DNA of 64,000 nucleotides from Methylobacterium fujisawaense (GTDB lineage: Bacteria > Pseudomonadota > Alphaproteobacteria > Rhizobiales > Beijerinckiaceae). The stretch covers positions 124,001-188,000 of the forward strand of contig NZ_JACJIM010000007.1 in the NCBI RefSeq assembly GCF_014138435.1, in the 5' to 3' direction. The notes beneath the pieces are model-generated. The model had not been told where the DNA came from. It made no database searches and saw only the letters and a list, made by a program, of their open reading frames with translations. Shown here in pieces: positions 42,494-53,541 of the stretch; position 1 is the first letter of the stretch; the number at the start of each line of letters is the position of its first letter. The position numbers and the translations under genes are program-made.

Positions 42494-43816
42494 TCAGGAC
42501 GCCTTGTCGCCGGTGGCCGCCCGATCGATGAACAGGGCCCCCCGGGTGACCACCTGCTCGCCCGCGCGCAGGCCCTGGACGACCTGGGCATTGTCGCCGT
42601 TGATCAGGCCGAGCTTGACGTCGCGCGCCTCCACGGCTCCGTCGGGCCGCGCCACCCAGACATGGGTGCGGTCGCCCTCGTACACGATGGCGGCCACCGG
42701 CACGCTCGGGCTCGGCTCGCCCTTGCCGGTGATGATCGTGTAGGTGGCAAACATCTCCGGGCGCAGCACCCGGTCCGGGTTGTCGACCTCGCTGCGCACG
42801 GCCAGCCGCCGCGTCGCCGGGTCGAGGCTGGAGGCCATGTAGTTCACCCGGGCCTTGAACACCCGGGCGCCGAAGCCCGCCACCTTCGCCTCGACCTCCT
42901 GGCCGATGCGGATCTTCGGGATCTCGCTCTCGCGGACGTTGGCGACGAGCCACACCGTCGACAGGTCGCCGATCACGAAGACCGGGTCGCTGGAGGCGGA
43001 GAGGTACTGGCCGGTGCCGACCTTGCGCTGGACGATCGTGCCGGCGATCGGCGCCCGGATCTGCGTCTCGGCGCTCATCGTGCCCTTCTTCTCGAAGGCG
43101 GCCATCTCGGCGTCGGTCTTGCCCAGCATCCGCAGACGGTTCTTCACCGCGTCGAGGGCGCCCTCGGCGGTCTTCAGGTCGCTCTGGGCGGCGATGACGT
43201 CGTTCTGGGCCGATTGGTAGTCCTTCAGGGCCGTCGCGTGGGCCTGGAACAGCTCCTGCTGCCGCTGCGCGATGGTCTGGTCGAGCTTCAGAAGCGCCTG
43301 CTGCTTCTGGAGGTTGTTCACGGCCGCCTGATAGTCGTTCTGCGCCTGGACCATGTCGGTGGCCTCGAGCGTCAGCAGAACGTCGCCGGCCTTCACGTCG
43401 TCGCCGGCGCGGGCCAGGACCTTCGTCACGCGGCCGGCATAGGGCGAGACGACAGGGACGTTGTCGTCCTCGTTGAGGGCGATCCGTCCCTCGGCGGTGC
43501 CCTCGGGCCGGAACACCAGGTTGGCGACCGGCAGGATCTCGAAGGCGGCACGCTGCTCCTTGGAGGGCCGGAACACCCGTTCCACCGGGCCGGCCTTCTC
43601 CACATCGATGCCCGGGTCAGGGTTGGCTGGTGCGAACAGCCCCGTCAGCGCGGCGACGAGGTTCGAGGCCGTCTCGCGGGTCCGGTCGGAGAACGCGAAG
43701 GCCAGGCCCGCAGCGGCCGCGAGCAGGACGGCGACGACCAGGAGGCGGGCCCACCGACGGTTGCGCGGGGGCACGGTGACGGCCTCGTCCTGGTCCAGCG
43801 GATTTCGGGCGTCCAT
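42494..43816 (-). CDS. RND efflux periplasmic adaptor
   Basis: A 440-residue membrane-fusion protein with an N-terminal membrane anchor (RLLVVAVLLAAAAGLAFAF), a split biotinyl-lipoyl domain (VSPYAGRVTKVLARAGDDVKAGDVLL, then IRAPIAGTIVQRKVGTGQYL), a long coiled-coil hairpin rich in Gln and Ala between them, and beta-barrel and membrane-proximal domains. It is the first gene of the leftward efflux operon. There is no metal-binding His/Met cluster at the N-terminus such as CusB has. Confidence 0.92.
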   Translation of the reverse strand: MDARNPLDQDEAVTVPPRNRRWARLLVVAVLLAAAAGLAFAFSDRTRETASNLVAALTGLFAPANPDPGIDVEKAGPVERVFRPSKEQRAAFEILPVANLVFRPEGTAEGRIALNEDDNVPVVSPYAGRVTKVLARAGDDVKAGDVLLTLEATDMVQAQNDYQAAVNNLQKQQALLKLDQTIAQRQQELFQAHATALKDYQSAQNDVIAAQSDLKTAEGALDAVKNRLRMLGKTDAEMAAFEKKGTMSAETQIRAPIAGTIVQRKVGTGQYLSASSDPVFVIGDLSTVWLVANVRESEIPKIRIGQEVEAKVAGFGARVFKARVNYMASSLDPATRRLAVRSEVDNPDRVLRPEMFATYTIITGKGEPSPSVPVAAIVYEGDRTHVWVARPDGAVEARDVKLGLINGDNAQVVQGLRAGEQVVTRGALFIDRAATGDKAS

Positions 43817-44110
43817 GCGGATGATCTTCTAGGTCCGGGCCATGGGACCGGGCTGATTGACGAGGGTACGATTCGTGCCAGGACGACGCCGAGATCAATG
43901 CGATCGCTGGTGCTTTTCTATGGCGCTCCGCGGGATGGTTCCCGGCAGCAACGCGTGCCTAGAGCAAAGCTTGTCAGACAGGCAATCGATCTGGCGCCCC
44001 AGTCGCGAAACCGTGTGGCCCCGTCTTCCTTTGACGGGATTTGTTACAATATGACAACGCTCGCGGGGCCTGACCCGCCCGATCCCGATTCCGTCACCGA
44101 AGAACCCGTC
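43817..44110. other. divergent control region between efflux operon and COG0523 gene
   Basis: This 294-base gap separates the start of the leftward efflux operon from the rightward GTPase gene. It carries the Zur-like palindrome described separately; I saw no other clear operator and no small gene. Confidence 0.5.
44041..44057 (+). promoter_or_regulatory. Zur-box-like palindrome
   Basis: TTGTTACAATATGACAA is an imperfect 17-base palindrome. Its core TGTTACAATATGACA (44042-44056) matches 13 of 15 bases of the classical Zur consensus TGTTATAATATAACA as I know it. It lies 54 bases upstream of the GTPase start, with TTGACG at 44031-44036 just before it, a position where a repressor would block initiation. 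Confidence 0.6.
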
Positions 44111-45118
44111 ATGTCCGAAACGAGCAACGCTCCCGCCCCGGCCGCATCCGGCTCAGCCGCCGGCAAGATCCCGGTCACCGTGCTCACCGGCTATCTCGGC
44201 GCTGGCAAGACCACGCTCCTCAACCGGATCCTCACCGAGAATCACGGTAAGCGCTACGCCGTGATCGTCAACGAGTTCGGCGAGATCGGCATCGACAACG
44301 ACCTCGTCGTCGGCGCGGACGAGGAAGTGTTCGAGATGAACAACGGCTGCGTCTGCTGCACGGTGCGCGGCGACCTGATCCGGATCATGGATGGGCTGGT
44401 CAAGCGCCGAGGCAAGTTCGACGCGATCATCGTCGAGACCACCGGCCTCGCCGATCCGGCCCCCGTGGCGCAGACCTTCTTCGTCGACCAGGACGTGGGC
44501 GAGGCCGCCCGCCTCGATGCGGTGGTGACGGTGGCCGACGCCAAGTGGTTGTCCGACCGCCTGAAGGACGCCCCCGAGGCGAAGAACCAGATCGCCTTCG
44601 CGGACGTGATCCTGCTCAACAAGAGCGATCTCGTCTCCCCGGCCGACCTCGACCGGGTCGAGGCCGAGATCCGCACGATCAACCCCCTGGCCAAGCTCCA
44701 CCGCACGCAGAACTGCGCGGTGCCCCTCGAGGCCGTGCTGGAGCGCAACGCCTTCGACCTCGACCGCATCCTCGACGTCGAACCCGACTTCCTGGAGGCG
44801 GGACACCACCACCATCACGATTCCGACATCCGCTCGGTCTCGGCCAAGATCGAGGGTGAGGTCGATCCCGACAAGTTCATGCCGTGGATCTCGAACCTGA
44901 CCCAGTCGCAGGGTCCGGACATCCTCCGGTGCAAGGGGATCGTGGCCTTCCCGAACGAGCCGAAGCGCTTCGTCTTCCAGGGCGTGCACATGATCCTCGA
45001 CGGCGACGTGCAGGGCGACTGGGGGAAGGACGAAAAGCGGGTCTCGCGGGTGGTGTTCATCGGGCGCAACCTCGATCCGGCGGCGATCACGGAGGGCTTC
45101 GAGGCCTGCCGCGCGTGA
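44111..45118 (+). CDS. COG0523 (CobW/ZigA-type) metal-chaperone GTPase
   Basis: A 335-residue G3E-family GTPase. Walker A is TGYLGAGKTTLLN, the metal-binding CxCC motif is C80-x-C82-C83 (NNGCVCCTV), the guanine motif is LLNKSDL, and a stretch of five histidines and an aspartate (H232-D237, followed by DSD) lies before the C-terminal CobW_C domain. His-rich loops mark the zinc-related members (ZigA/ZagA), not CobW itself. The Zur-like box upstream and absence of cobalamin genes next to it support a zinc role. ATG 44111 is the preferred start; an in-frame ATG at 44051 lies inside the operator. Confidence 0.92.
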   Translation: MSETSNAPAPAASGSAAGKIPVTVLTGYLGAGKTTLLNRILTENHGKRYAVIVNEFGEIGIDNDLVVGADEEVFEMNNGCVCCTVRGDLIRIMDGLVKRRGKFDAIIVETTGLADPAPVAQTFFVDQDVGEAARLDAVVTVADAKWLSDRLKDAPEAKNQIAFADVILLNKSDLVSPADLDRVEAEIRTINPLAKLHRTQNCAVPLEAVLERNAFDLDRILDVEPDFLEAGHHHHHDSDIRSVSAKIEGEVDPDKFMPWISNLTQSQGPDILRCKGIVAFPNEPKRFVFQGVHMILDGDVQGDWGKDEKRVSRVVFIGRNLDPAAITEGFEACRA

Positions 45119-45243
45119 GCCGACCGGCCGCCTCCCACGGGGGCGGCCGGGCCCTGAGCGCCGCCCGAAGGCGATTCTCAACGATTGGATGGCATCACGG
45201 CACGAGCGGGCCAGCGTAACCGGCCCGTGGAGCCCGCGTAGCC

Positions 45244-46515
45244 ATGGCCCACACCGCAGCGCCTGCAGGCCCGGTCCCGTCCGGGATCGCGGGCGGACTC
45301 CCGCTCATCGTGGCCGTCGAGGGGCTGGCCAAGGCGCTGTTTGCGGCGTTCATCTTCTTCGCCTGCTTCGCCTTCTCGGAGACCTCCCCGTACGACGCGG
45401 TGGCGATCCCCACGATCCTGCTCTGGCTCTGCCTCGGCGTGCGGCTGCACCGCGGGGCGGTGCCGCTGGTCGCACTCCTCCTGCTCTACCTCGCGGCCAT
45501 CGTCTCCGCGCTGCTGCCCTACCTGAACGAGGAGTTCCCGGTCACCTGGACGGTGCAGCTGATCTACCTCGCGATCACCTGCATCTTCTTCGCGATGTTC
45601 TTCGCGGACGACACCCACGCCCGGATGGAGCTGGCGCTCAAGGCCTACACGGCGAGCTGCGTGTTCTCGGCGGTGCTCGGCATCGTCGGCTATCTCCAGT
45701 GGCTCGGGATCGAGGACCTGTTCTACAAATACGACCGGGCCTCGGGCACCTTCCAGGACCCGAACGTGTTCGGCTCCTTCCTGACGCTCGGCGCCCTCTA
45801 CCTGATGCACGGCCTGCTCACCGGCTCGACCCGGCGACCGCTGGTCTCGCTCGTCGGCCTGCTGATCATCGTCGCCGGCATCTTCCTGTCGTTCTCGCGG
45901 GGCTCCTGGGGCGGGAGCGTCGTCGCAGTGCTTCTGATGGTGGGATCGGTCTATGCCGGCAGCACCGCCCCGCGCCTGCGCCGCCGCATCGTGCTCCTGA
46001 CCCTCGCCACGGTCGTCCTCGGCACCGTCGCGGTGATCGGGCTGCTCTCGGTCGACCACGTCCACAAGATGTTCGAAACCCGCGCGGCCCTGACCCAGGA
46101 CTACGACCAGGGCGAGACCGGCCGCTTCGGCAACCAGATCCGCGGCTTCGCGATGCTGCTGGAGCGGCCGTTCGGCATGGGGCCGATGCACTGGCGGCTG
46201 ACCTTCGGGCTCGAACCGCACAATTCGTATATCGGCTCCTTCGCCAACGGGGGCTGGCTCGGGGGCACGGTGTTCATCGGCCTCGTGGTGATCACCGGCA
46301 TCGTCGGGTTCCGGCTCCTGGCACGGCCGTCGCCCGTCCGGGCGCACGCGCAGATCGTCTGGCCGGCGCTGCTGATGTTCTTCCTGCAGGCGGTCCAGAT
46401 CGATATCGAGAAGTGGCGCCACGTCTACATGATGCTGGGCATGGTCTGGGCGCTGGAGGCGGCGCGGCTGCGCGCGGGCGCGCCGCAGGCGGGTGCGCTT
46501 GAAACGCGGCGCTAG
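45244..46515 (+). CDS. O-antigen ligase/polymerase-family membrane protein
   Basis: A 423-residue protein with about ten to twelve membrane helices and the Wzy_C-type core: SGTFQDPNVFGSFLTLGALYL, then FLSFSRGSWGGSVVAV and the periplasmic loop GRFGNQIRGFAMLLERPFGMGPMHW with HNSYIGSFANGGWLGG. The PNxFG, SRGSW and HNSY(l) motifs are shared with O-antigen ligases and polysaccharide polymerases. No polysaccharide cluster surrounds it, so the acceptor and donor are unknown. Confidence 0.88.
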   Translation: MAHTAAPAGPVPSGIAGGLPLIVAVEGLAKALFAAFIFFACFAFSETSPYDAVAIPTILLWLCLGVRLHRGAVPLVALLLLYLAAIVSALLPYLNEEFPVTWTVQLIYLAITCIFFAMFFADDTHARMELALKAYTASCVFSAVLGIVGYLQWLGIEDLFYKYDRASGTFQDPNVFGSFLTLGALYLMHGLLTGSTRRPLVSLVGLLIIVAGIFLSFSRGSWGGSVVAVLLMVGSVYAGSTAPRLRRRIVLLTLATVVLGTVAVIGLLSVDHVHKMFETRAALTQDYDQGETGRFGNQIRGFAMLLERPFGMGPMHWRLTFGLEPHNSYIGSFANGGWLGGTVFIGLVVITGIVGFRLLARPSPVRAHAQIVWPALLMFFLQAVQIDIEKWRHVYMMLGMVWALEAARLRAGAPQAGALETRR

Positions 46516-46569
46516 GCGCGGCATCGCTCGGCTCCGGCCGAGCTGCCAATCCGCACCCGGAGACGGTAC

Positions 46570-49908
<3,339 letters not shown>

Positions 49909-49968
49909 TGCGACGCGGCTGAGGCGCGGGCCGGCGCCCCGACAGGGGCCGCCCCGCGCGGTTGGGAC

Positions 49969-50274
49969 CTATGCCTCGTCGGTCTCGGGCAGCGGGTCGC
50001 CGGTCCAGGTCGTCGCGAAGGCGGCGAGCTCCCGGGCGTCGGTGAAGGCCGCCACGGTGACCTCCCGCTCCGCCGGTTCCGCGCCCGGATAGGGCGCGAG
50101 CAGGATCCGCACCCGCGCCAGCCGGCCGCTGGGCGCCTTGTCGGCGATCCAGGCCTGCGCGTCCGGCGTAAAGCGTTCCGGGCCGTCGAGGGCCCGGGCG
50201 TCGGTGCGCAGCACGACCACGTAGGTGCCGAGGCTCGGATCGGCCTCCTGAACAGCCTTGACGATGTCGATCAC
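49969..50274 (-). CDS. small protein of unknown function
   Basis: A 101-residue soluble protein (MIDIVKAVQEADPSLGTYVVVLRTD, then RVRILLAPYPGAEPAEREVTVAAFTDAREL). I recognise no family. Its GTG start at 50274 overlaps the stop of the EthD-type gene (GTGA), so it is translated together with that gene. This coupling, plus normal codon use, is the evidence that it is real. Confidence 0.65.
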   Translation of the reverse strand: MIDIVKAVQEADPSLGTYVVVLRTDARALDGPERFTPDAQAWIADKAPSGRLARVRILLAPYPGAEPAEREVTVAAFTDARELAAFATTWTGDPLPETDEA

Positions 50275-50582
50275 GGGCTTTCCGCGAAGTCGTTGATTTG
50301 AACCTGGGCCTGCGCCGACGTGAAGTTAGGGATGTCCGCGAAGATCTCCTCGCCATGGGCGGCGACGGCTTTCTGGAAGGCGTCGACCGACGCGAAGGTC
50401 AGCAGCGCCATCACCTGGAACGGGGCGGTGCCGCCGTCCGGCGTGCCGGCGCCCTTGACCACCTTGGCCTCGTGCAGGCCGAGGGACGACCAGCGCTCGC
50501 GCACCAGCGGCATGTGATGGCCGAGATAGTAGCCCATGTCGAAGCTCGGGCCGGCCGGATACATCACGCTTACCAGGATCAT
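50271..50582 (-). CDS. EthD-family protein
   Basis: A 103-residue EthD-type protein (dimeric alpha/beta barrel): MILVSVMYPAGPSFDMGYYLGHHMPLVRERW, then QVMALLTFASVDAFQKAVAAHGEEIFADIPNFT. The YYLGHHMPL motif marks the family. AAGGAAG lies ten bases before the start and is a good ribosome-binding site. Members take part in varied oxidative reactions or none known. Coupled to the small gene downstream. Confidence 0.88.
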   Translation of the reverse strand: MILVSVMYPAGPSFDMGYYLGHHMPLVRERWSSLGLHEAKVVKGAGTPDGGTAPFQVMALLTFASVDAFQKAVAAHGEEIFADIPNFTSAQAQVQINDFAESP

Positions 50583-50647
50583 GGGGCTTCCTTTCTGTGT
50601 CACGCCCGGTCCGCCCGGGCGCCCGTCCTCGGTTCGTGGGGCGACGG

Positions 50648-51979
50648 TCAGTGCAGCTTCACTCGCGGCTCGGTGCGCCGGGTCAGCGCGCGCGCCAGGG
50701 TGTCGAGGACCGTCTTGGCCGTGCCGTGGAGCGCCCGCTCGTGCATCTTGTAGAGCGAGCGGTACATCATGCGGGCGAACAGGCCGGCGATGAGCATGTT
50801 CTTGCCGCGGACGAACCCCATCAGGCTGCCCACGGTCGAGTACTCGCCGAGCGAGACCAGCGAGCCGAAATCCTTGTACCGGAACGGCTTCAGCGGCTTC
50901 CCGGCGATCTTGGCCGGGATCTGGCTGATGAGGTGGCTCGCCTGCTGGTGGGCCGCCTGGGCGCGGGGCGGCACCGGCGTGTCGGAGCCGGCCTCCACCA
51001 GATAGGCGCAGTCGCCGATGGCGAAGATATCCGGGTCGCGGGTCGTCTGCAGCGTCGGGGTCACCACCAGCTGATTGGTCCGCGTGGTCTCCAGGCCGCC
51101 GATACCCTGCAGGAAGGGTGGCGCCTTCACCCCCGCCGCCCACACGACCAGCTCGGACGGGATGAAGGTCCCGTCGGCGAGCTGGACGCCGTCGGCGCGC
51201 ACCTCGGTCACCCGGGCCTTCACGCGCACGTCGACGCCGATCTTGTTGAGGAGCTGCATCACCTCGGCCGAGAGGCGCTGCGGCACCGCCGGCAGGATCC
51301 GGTCCGCGGCCTCCACCAGGGTGATGCGGATGTCCTTGCCCGGGTCGATCTTGTCGAGCCCGGTGGAGACGACGTGGCGCAGCGTCCGGTGCAACTCGGC
51401 GGCGAGTTCGGTTCCGGTGGCGCCCGCGCCGATCACCGTGACGTGGAGCTGGCCGGGCCGGACCGGGCCGACCTGGGTGTGGGCCCGCAGCGAGGCGTTC
51501 ACGAGGCGCTGGTGGAAGCGCACCGCCTGCTCCTGGGTGTCGAGGGCGATGGCATGCTCGGCGACGCCCGTCGTGCCGAAATCGTTCGTGGTGGAGCCCA
51601 CCGCCATCACCAGCGTGTCGTAGGGGACGGCGCGCTCGGGCGTGACCTCGCGCCCTTCCGCGTCGTGGCTCGCCGCGAGCTGGACCGTGCGCGCGTCGCG
51701 GTCGAGGCCGGTCATGCGCCCGATCCGGTAGCGGAAGCCGTGCATGTGGGCGTGATGCAGGTAATCCACCGCGTGGTGGCCCACATCGAGGCTGCCGGCC
51801 GCCACCTCGTGAAGCAGCGGCTTCCAGATATGCGTCCGGGCGCGGTCCACGAGGGTGATGTGCGCGCGCTTGCCGCGCCCGAGCTTGTCGCCGAGCTTCG
51901 TCACCAGCTGGAGGCCGGCGGCGCCGCCGCCGACCACCACGACACGATGCAGGCCGGACTCGTTCTCGACGGATGCCAT
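50648..51979 (-). CDS. ndh: type II NADH dehydrogenase (NDH-2)
   Basis: A 443-residue FAD-dependent NADH:quinone oxidoreductase that does not pump protons. FAD loop VVVVGGGAAGLQLVTKLG near the N-terminus, NADH loop VTVIGAGATGTELAAELHR, ELVVWAAGVKAPPFLQ and the FAD-contact DPDIFAIGDCAY. The C-terminus has the amphipathic helices (GKNMLIAGLFARMMYRSLYKMHER) that attach NDH-2 to the membrane. The start MASVENES at 51979 is preceded by a purine-rich GAAAGAAAGAG. Confidence 0.93.
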   Translation of the reverse strand: MASVENESGLHRVVVVGGGAAGLQLVTKLGDKLGRGKRAHITLVDRARTHIWKPLLHEVAAGSLDVGHHAVDYLHHAHMHGFRYRIGRMTGLDRDARTVQLAASHDAEGREVTPERAVPYDTLVMAVGSTTNDFGTTGVAEHAIALDTQEQAVRFHQRLVNASLRAHTQVGPVRPGQLHVTVIGAGATGTELAAELHRTLRHVVSTGLDKIDPGKDIRITLVEAADRILPAVPQRLSAEVMQLLNKIGVDVRVKARVTEVRADGVQLADGTFIPSELVVWAAGVKAPPFLQGIGGLETTRTNQLVVTPTLQTTRDPDIFAIGDCAYLVEAGSDTPVPPRAQAAHQQASHLISQIPAKIAGKPLKPFRYKDFGSLVSLGEYSTVGSLMGFVRGKNMLIAGLFARMMYRSLYKMHERALHGTAKTVLDTLARALTRRTEPRVKLH

Positions 51980-52110
51980 CGACACTCTTTCTTTCCCCGG
52001 ACCGGGATTAATCGCCGGCCTCCTTACACGGCCTGGGCCGCCGAATTCCACAACCGCTTGTCGCGGCCCCAGGTCACCAGCGCGGATTCACGCGCACGCG
52101 TGGCGCGCGA

Positions 52111-52758
52111 TCACGCCGACGGGGCACCCGGCTGACGCAACGGGTGTGCCTCCGCGACCGCGGGCAGGGCGAGGCAGGCCTCGGCGATTCGCGCGACAGT
52201 CGGGTAGGCCGCCGTGTCGATGCCGAAGATGCCGGTCCCGACCCAGAGGCTGACGAGGCAGAGATCGGCATGGCTCACCGAATCGCCCTGGCAGAAGCGT
52301 CCCGTGCCCGCCTCGGTGGACAGCCGCGTCTCCAGGGTCACGAGGCCGGTCGTGAAGGCGTTGCGCAGGAAATCCAGCATCCGCTCCCGGGGCAGACCGT
52401 AATGCTCCATCAGGAAGGTGCGCACCCGGGGCACGTAGAGCGGGTGGGTATCGCACGCGACCACCTGTGCCAGCGAGCGGGCCCGGGCCCGCGCCCGGGG
52501 CTCCTCCGGCAGGAGGCGCACGCCGCCCCGCGTCTCCTCCAGGTAATCGAGGATCGCGAGCGACTGGGTGAGCGGCGGCCCGTCGCCGTCGAACAGGGCC
52601 GGTACCGCGCCCTGCGGGTTGATCCTCCGGAACTCCGGCTTGTGCTGGTCGCCCGCGTCGAGATCGATGAAGGTCTCCTCGTAGGCGATGCCCTTCAGCT
52701 TCAGGGCGATCCGCACCCGGAAGGCCGCAGCCGAGCGCCAGTTGCCGTACATGTGCAT
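52111..52758 (-). CDS. maiA: zeta-class glutathione S-transferase / maleylacetoacetate isomerase
   Basis: A 215-residue GST of the zeta class. YGNWRSAAAFRVRIALKLKGI resembles the SS(A)C/WRSSAAYRVRIALN start of maleylacetoacetate isomerases, followed by NPQGAVPALFDGDGPPLTQSLAILDYLEE and the end FCQGDSVSHADLCLVSLWVG. The serine in WRSAAAF is the likely glutathione-activating residue. Tyrosine-degradation genes are not adjacent, so isomerase function is likely by family but not proved. ATG 52758 or 52752 are possible starts. Confidence 0.85.
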   Translation of the reverse strand: MHMYGNWRSAAAFRVRIALKLKGIAYEETFIDLDAGDQHKPEFRRINPQGAVPALFDGDGPPLTQSLAILDYLEETRGGVRLLPEEPRARARARSLAQVVACDTHPLYVPRVRTFLMEHYGLPRERMLDFLRNAFTTGLVTLETRLSTEAGTGRFCQGDSVSHADLCLVSLWVGTGIFGIDTAAYPTVARIAEACLALPAVAEAHPLRQPGAPSA

Positions 52759-52898
52759 GGGGAGCGATCTCCGACGGGATCGGAAGAGCACAGCCGAGTT
52801 TGCCGCGCACCGCAAGTGGGACGTGGACGCGGCCGCCCGGGGGCGACAAGCGGCTTCGGCCGGCCCATATCGGTCTTCCGTCCCGGAGAGCCCGCACG

Positions 52899-53456
52899 AT
52901 GGCCGATCAGACCGACGCCCGCCGCTTCATCCCCCTGAACATCGCGGTCCTGACCGTCTCCGACACGCGCCGCCCGGAGGACGACCGCTCGGGGGACACC
53001 CTGACGCAGCGCCTCACCGAGGCGGGGCATCGTCTGGCGGCCCGGTCGATCGTGCCGGACGAGGTCCCGGCGATCCGCGGCCAGGTGGAGGCGTGGCTGC
53101 GCGATCCCGGCGTCGACGTGGTGATCACCACCGGCGGGACCGGCTTCACCGGCCGCGACGTCACCCCCGAGGCGCTGGAGCCGCTGTTCGAGAAACGGAT
53201 GGACGGCTTCTCGGCCGTGTTCCACCGGATCTCGTACGACAAGATCGGCACCTCGACCCTGCAATCCCGCGCCACCGCGGGGGTCGCGCAGGCGACCTAC
53301 GTGTTCGTGCTGCCGGGCTCACCGGGCGCCTGCCGGGACGCCTGGGACGGGATCCTGGCCCAGCAGCTCGACTACCGGCACCGGCCCTGCAACTTCGTGG
53401 AGATCATGCCGCGTCTCGACGAGCACCTGCGGCGCGGGGCCAGCATCGCGGTGTGA
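52899..53456 (+). CDS. moaB: molybdenum cofactor protein MoaB
   Basis: A 185-residue MoaB/Mog-type protein that binds molybdopterin: FIPLNIAVLTVSDTRRPEDDRSGDTL, VVITTGGTGFTGRDVTPEAL and YVFVLPGSPGACRDAW. The GGTGxxxRD and PGSP motifs are those of the molybdopterin-adenylation family; whether it is active or a MoaB paralogue cannot be seen. It is divergent from the GST gene with 140 bases between. Confidence 0.94.
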   Translation: MADQTDARRFIPLNIAVLTVSDTRRPEDDRSGDTLTQRLTEAGHRLAARSIVPDEVPAIRGQVEAWLRDPGVDVVITTGGTGFTGRDVTPEALEPLFEKRMDGFSAVFHRISYDKIGTSTLQSRATAGVAQATYVFVLPGSPGACRDAWDGILAQQLDYRHRPCNFVEIMPRLDEHLRRGASIAV

Positions 53457-53541
53457 GCATGAGCCTCAGTCCGGGCCCGCCCGCGGCGGCCCGGAATGAC
53501 GGGATCGTCATGGAGGATCGTGAGGGGCCGGTCCGTCTGAC

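Noticed and set aside
39343..42531. A plus-strand open frame of about 1060 codons opposite the RND pump gene
   Set aside because: The product is low complexity and has no motif; the pump on the other strand is a complete family member.
44051..44053. ATG as start of the GTPase
   Set aside because: It is inside the Zur-like palindrome, and the 20 added residues are unlike the family start.
42461..44110. In-frame extension of the GTPase gene by about 550 codons
   Set aside because: The extension is antisense to the adaptor gene and would cross the Zur-like site; homology starts after 44111.
50648..51979. Reading the NADH dehydrogenase gene as a sulfide:quinone reductase
   Set aside because: The VIGAGATGTELAAELHR and IFAIGDCAY motifs and the C-terminal membrane helices fit NDH-2, and the paired redox cysteines of sulfide:quinone reductases are absent.
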